A DNA stretch of 64,000 bases from Megachile rotundata (Eukaryota; Arthropoda; Insecta; Hymenoptera; Megachilidae): contig NW_027473318.1 in assembly GCF_050947335.1 (NCBI RefSeq), forward strand, positions 1,674,001 through 1,738,000, given 5' to 3'. Shown piece after piece: positions 63,601 through 64,000 of this stretch. The position numbers and the translations under genes were made by a program. The notes beneath the pieces are model-generated. The model searched no databases. It was not told the origin of the DNA and saw only the letters and a program-made list of their open reading frames with translations. The first letter of the stretch is position 1; each line of letters begins with the position of its first letter.

Positions 63601-64000
63601 TCACAATCATACAATCGCAATCATGCAATCTCAATCATTCAATCATAATCGTACAATCACAATCATACAATCACAATCGTACAATCACAATCATACAATC
63701 AATATCATACAATCGCAATCATCCCATCACAATCATACAGTCACAACCATACAATCATAATCATACAATCACAATCATACAATCATAATCATACAATCAC
63801 AATCATACAATCGCAATCATACAATCACAATCATACAATTACAATCATACTATCGCAATCATACAATCACAATCATACCATCACAATCATACAATCTCAA
63901 TCATACAATCACAATCATACAATCATAATAATACAATTACAATCATACATCACAATCATACAATCACAATCATACAATCGCAATCATACAATCACAATCA

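Larger units (their letters stand above)
1..64000. repeat. 14-bp satellite DNA array filling the window
   Basis: Every part read consists of the monomer ACAATCACAATCAT or a 1-5 substitution derivative, head to tail in one orientation with no inversion seen. The monomer is an imperfect doublet, ACAATC plus ACAATCAT, so an 8+6 substructure is visible. The + strand consensus is 50% A, 29% C, 21% T and 0% G. Most G residues come from A-to-G changes (TCATAC to TCGTAC, TCACAA to TCGCAA, TACAAT to TGCAAT, CAATC to CAGTC). The array enters and leaves the window mid-repeat, so its true length exceeds 64 kb. Satellite arrays of this size usually form constitutive heterochromatin; that role, and a eukaryotic origin, are inferred. 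Chromosomal location and species cannot be told. Confidence 0.98.
54351..64000. repeat. Right satellite domain, overlapping duplications
   Basis: Several duplications overlap. The ACGTTCAAAATC marker is at 54127, 58561 and 60017: offset 4434, then 1456 bp (exactly 104 monomers). CATGCGATCTC near 55133 recurs at 4294 bp; 4434 - 4294 is 140, ten monomers. From about 55630 to 57914 the sequence repeats at 61716-64000 with a constant offset of 6086 bp (CAAACATACA 55631/61717, CAAACACAAT 55681/61767, AAGAATC 56771/62857, ATCCCATCAC 57635/63721). 6086 is 435 monomers minus five 13-mers plus one 15-mer. CAAACACAAT at 61431 and 61767 also marks a 336-bp step. The array runs off the window end. Confidence 0.85.

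Noticed and set aside
1..64000. CRISPR array
   Set aside because: There are no constant repeats separated by unique spacers. Every base belongs to the same short monomer family, and no cas-like gene is present.
1..64000. Telomeric repeat tract
   Set aside because: The strand bias is reminiscent of telomeres, but the G-bearing strand (TGATTGTGATTGTA) has isolated G residues, the period is 14 bp, and the array has multi-kilobase higher-order structure and heavy variant content. No chromosome end is visible.
1..64000. Known centromeric satellite with a CENP-B box
   Set aside because: No sequence resembling the TTCG...CGGG box is present on either strand, and the monomer is far shorter than common centromere satellites. 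A centromeric role is neither shown nor excluded.
1..64000. Bacterial or phage origin, plasmid iterons
   Set aside because: Iteron arrays and bacterial repeats are far shorter and are flanked by genes. 64 kb of pure satellite with nested higher-order units fits only a eukaryotic chromosome.
1..64000. tRNA, rRNA or small RNA genes and transposable elements within the array
   Set aside because: Reading both strands I found no departure from the monomer long enough to hold such an element, no terminal inverted repeats and no poly-A or long terminal repeat structure.
1..64000. Sequencing noise as the source of monomer variants
   Set aside because: The same rare variants recur in the same order in distant copies at exact whole-monomer offsets, so most are real inherited variants. 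Assembly-level duplication of large blocks remains possible and is listed as a check.

Overview
The window is one uninterrupted block of satellite DNA. From base 1 to base 64000 it is a tandem array of a 14-bp monomer, ACAATCACAATCAT (phase arbitrary), in the order of 4,570 copies. I found no unique sequence, gene, RNA gene, transposon or unrelated spacer. A multi-kilobase array of this kind with layered higher-order structure points to eukaryotic nuclear heterochromatin (pericentromeric, subtelomeric or sex-chromosomal). Nothing in the sequence identifies the species.

The + strand is extremely asymmetric. The consensus has 7 A, 4 C, 3 T and no G. Since 14 is not a multiple of 3, all three + frames read the same 14-residue cycle (QSQSYNHNHTITII) with no stop, while the - strand meets two TGA codons every 42 bp. 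This explains the many long + strand open frames (up to 580 codons at 57892-59634) and their absence on the - strand. None is called as a gene.

Variation is discrete. Monomers are almost all 14 bp, with sparse 13-bp forms (ACATCAC or ACATCTC) and a rare 15-bp form near ATATAAATC. Three variant classes recur: CGTAC-type monomers forming blocks with a CpG exactly every 14 bp; a TCTCCCAAATACAA class forming short islands; and marker monomers (AAAGAATC, ACGATCGC, GCAAGC, ATGCAATC and others). I used these markers as landmarks for the long-range structure.

Layout: 1-7910, older rearranged segments related to what follows; 7911-23868, three tandem copies of a 5.31-5.34 kb higher-order unit, with a fourth breaking off near 24205; 24206-28859, a mosaic of the same material; 28860-33440, nested higher-order repeats (308-336 bp inside a ~2.59 kb unit); 33441-37140, two partly matching ~2.1 kb segments; 37141-39284, short duplicated segments; 39285-45020 and 48715-54350, two collinear copies of a segment 9.26-9.43 kb apart; 54351-64000, rearranged duplicates at offsets of 4434/4294, 1456 and 6086 bp. 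Most offsets equal a whole number of 14-bp monomers minus the 13-mers and plus the 15-mers in the interval, as expected from in-register unequal exchange or amplification.
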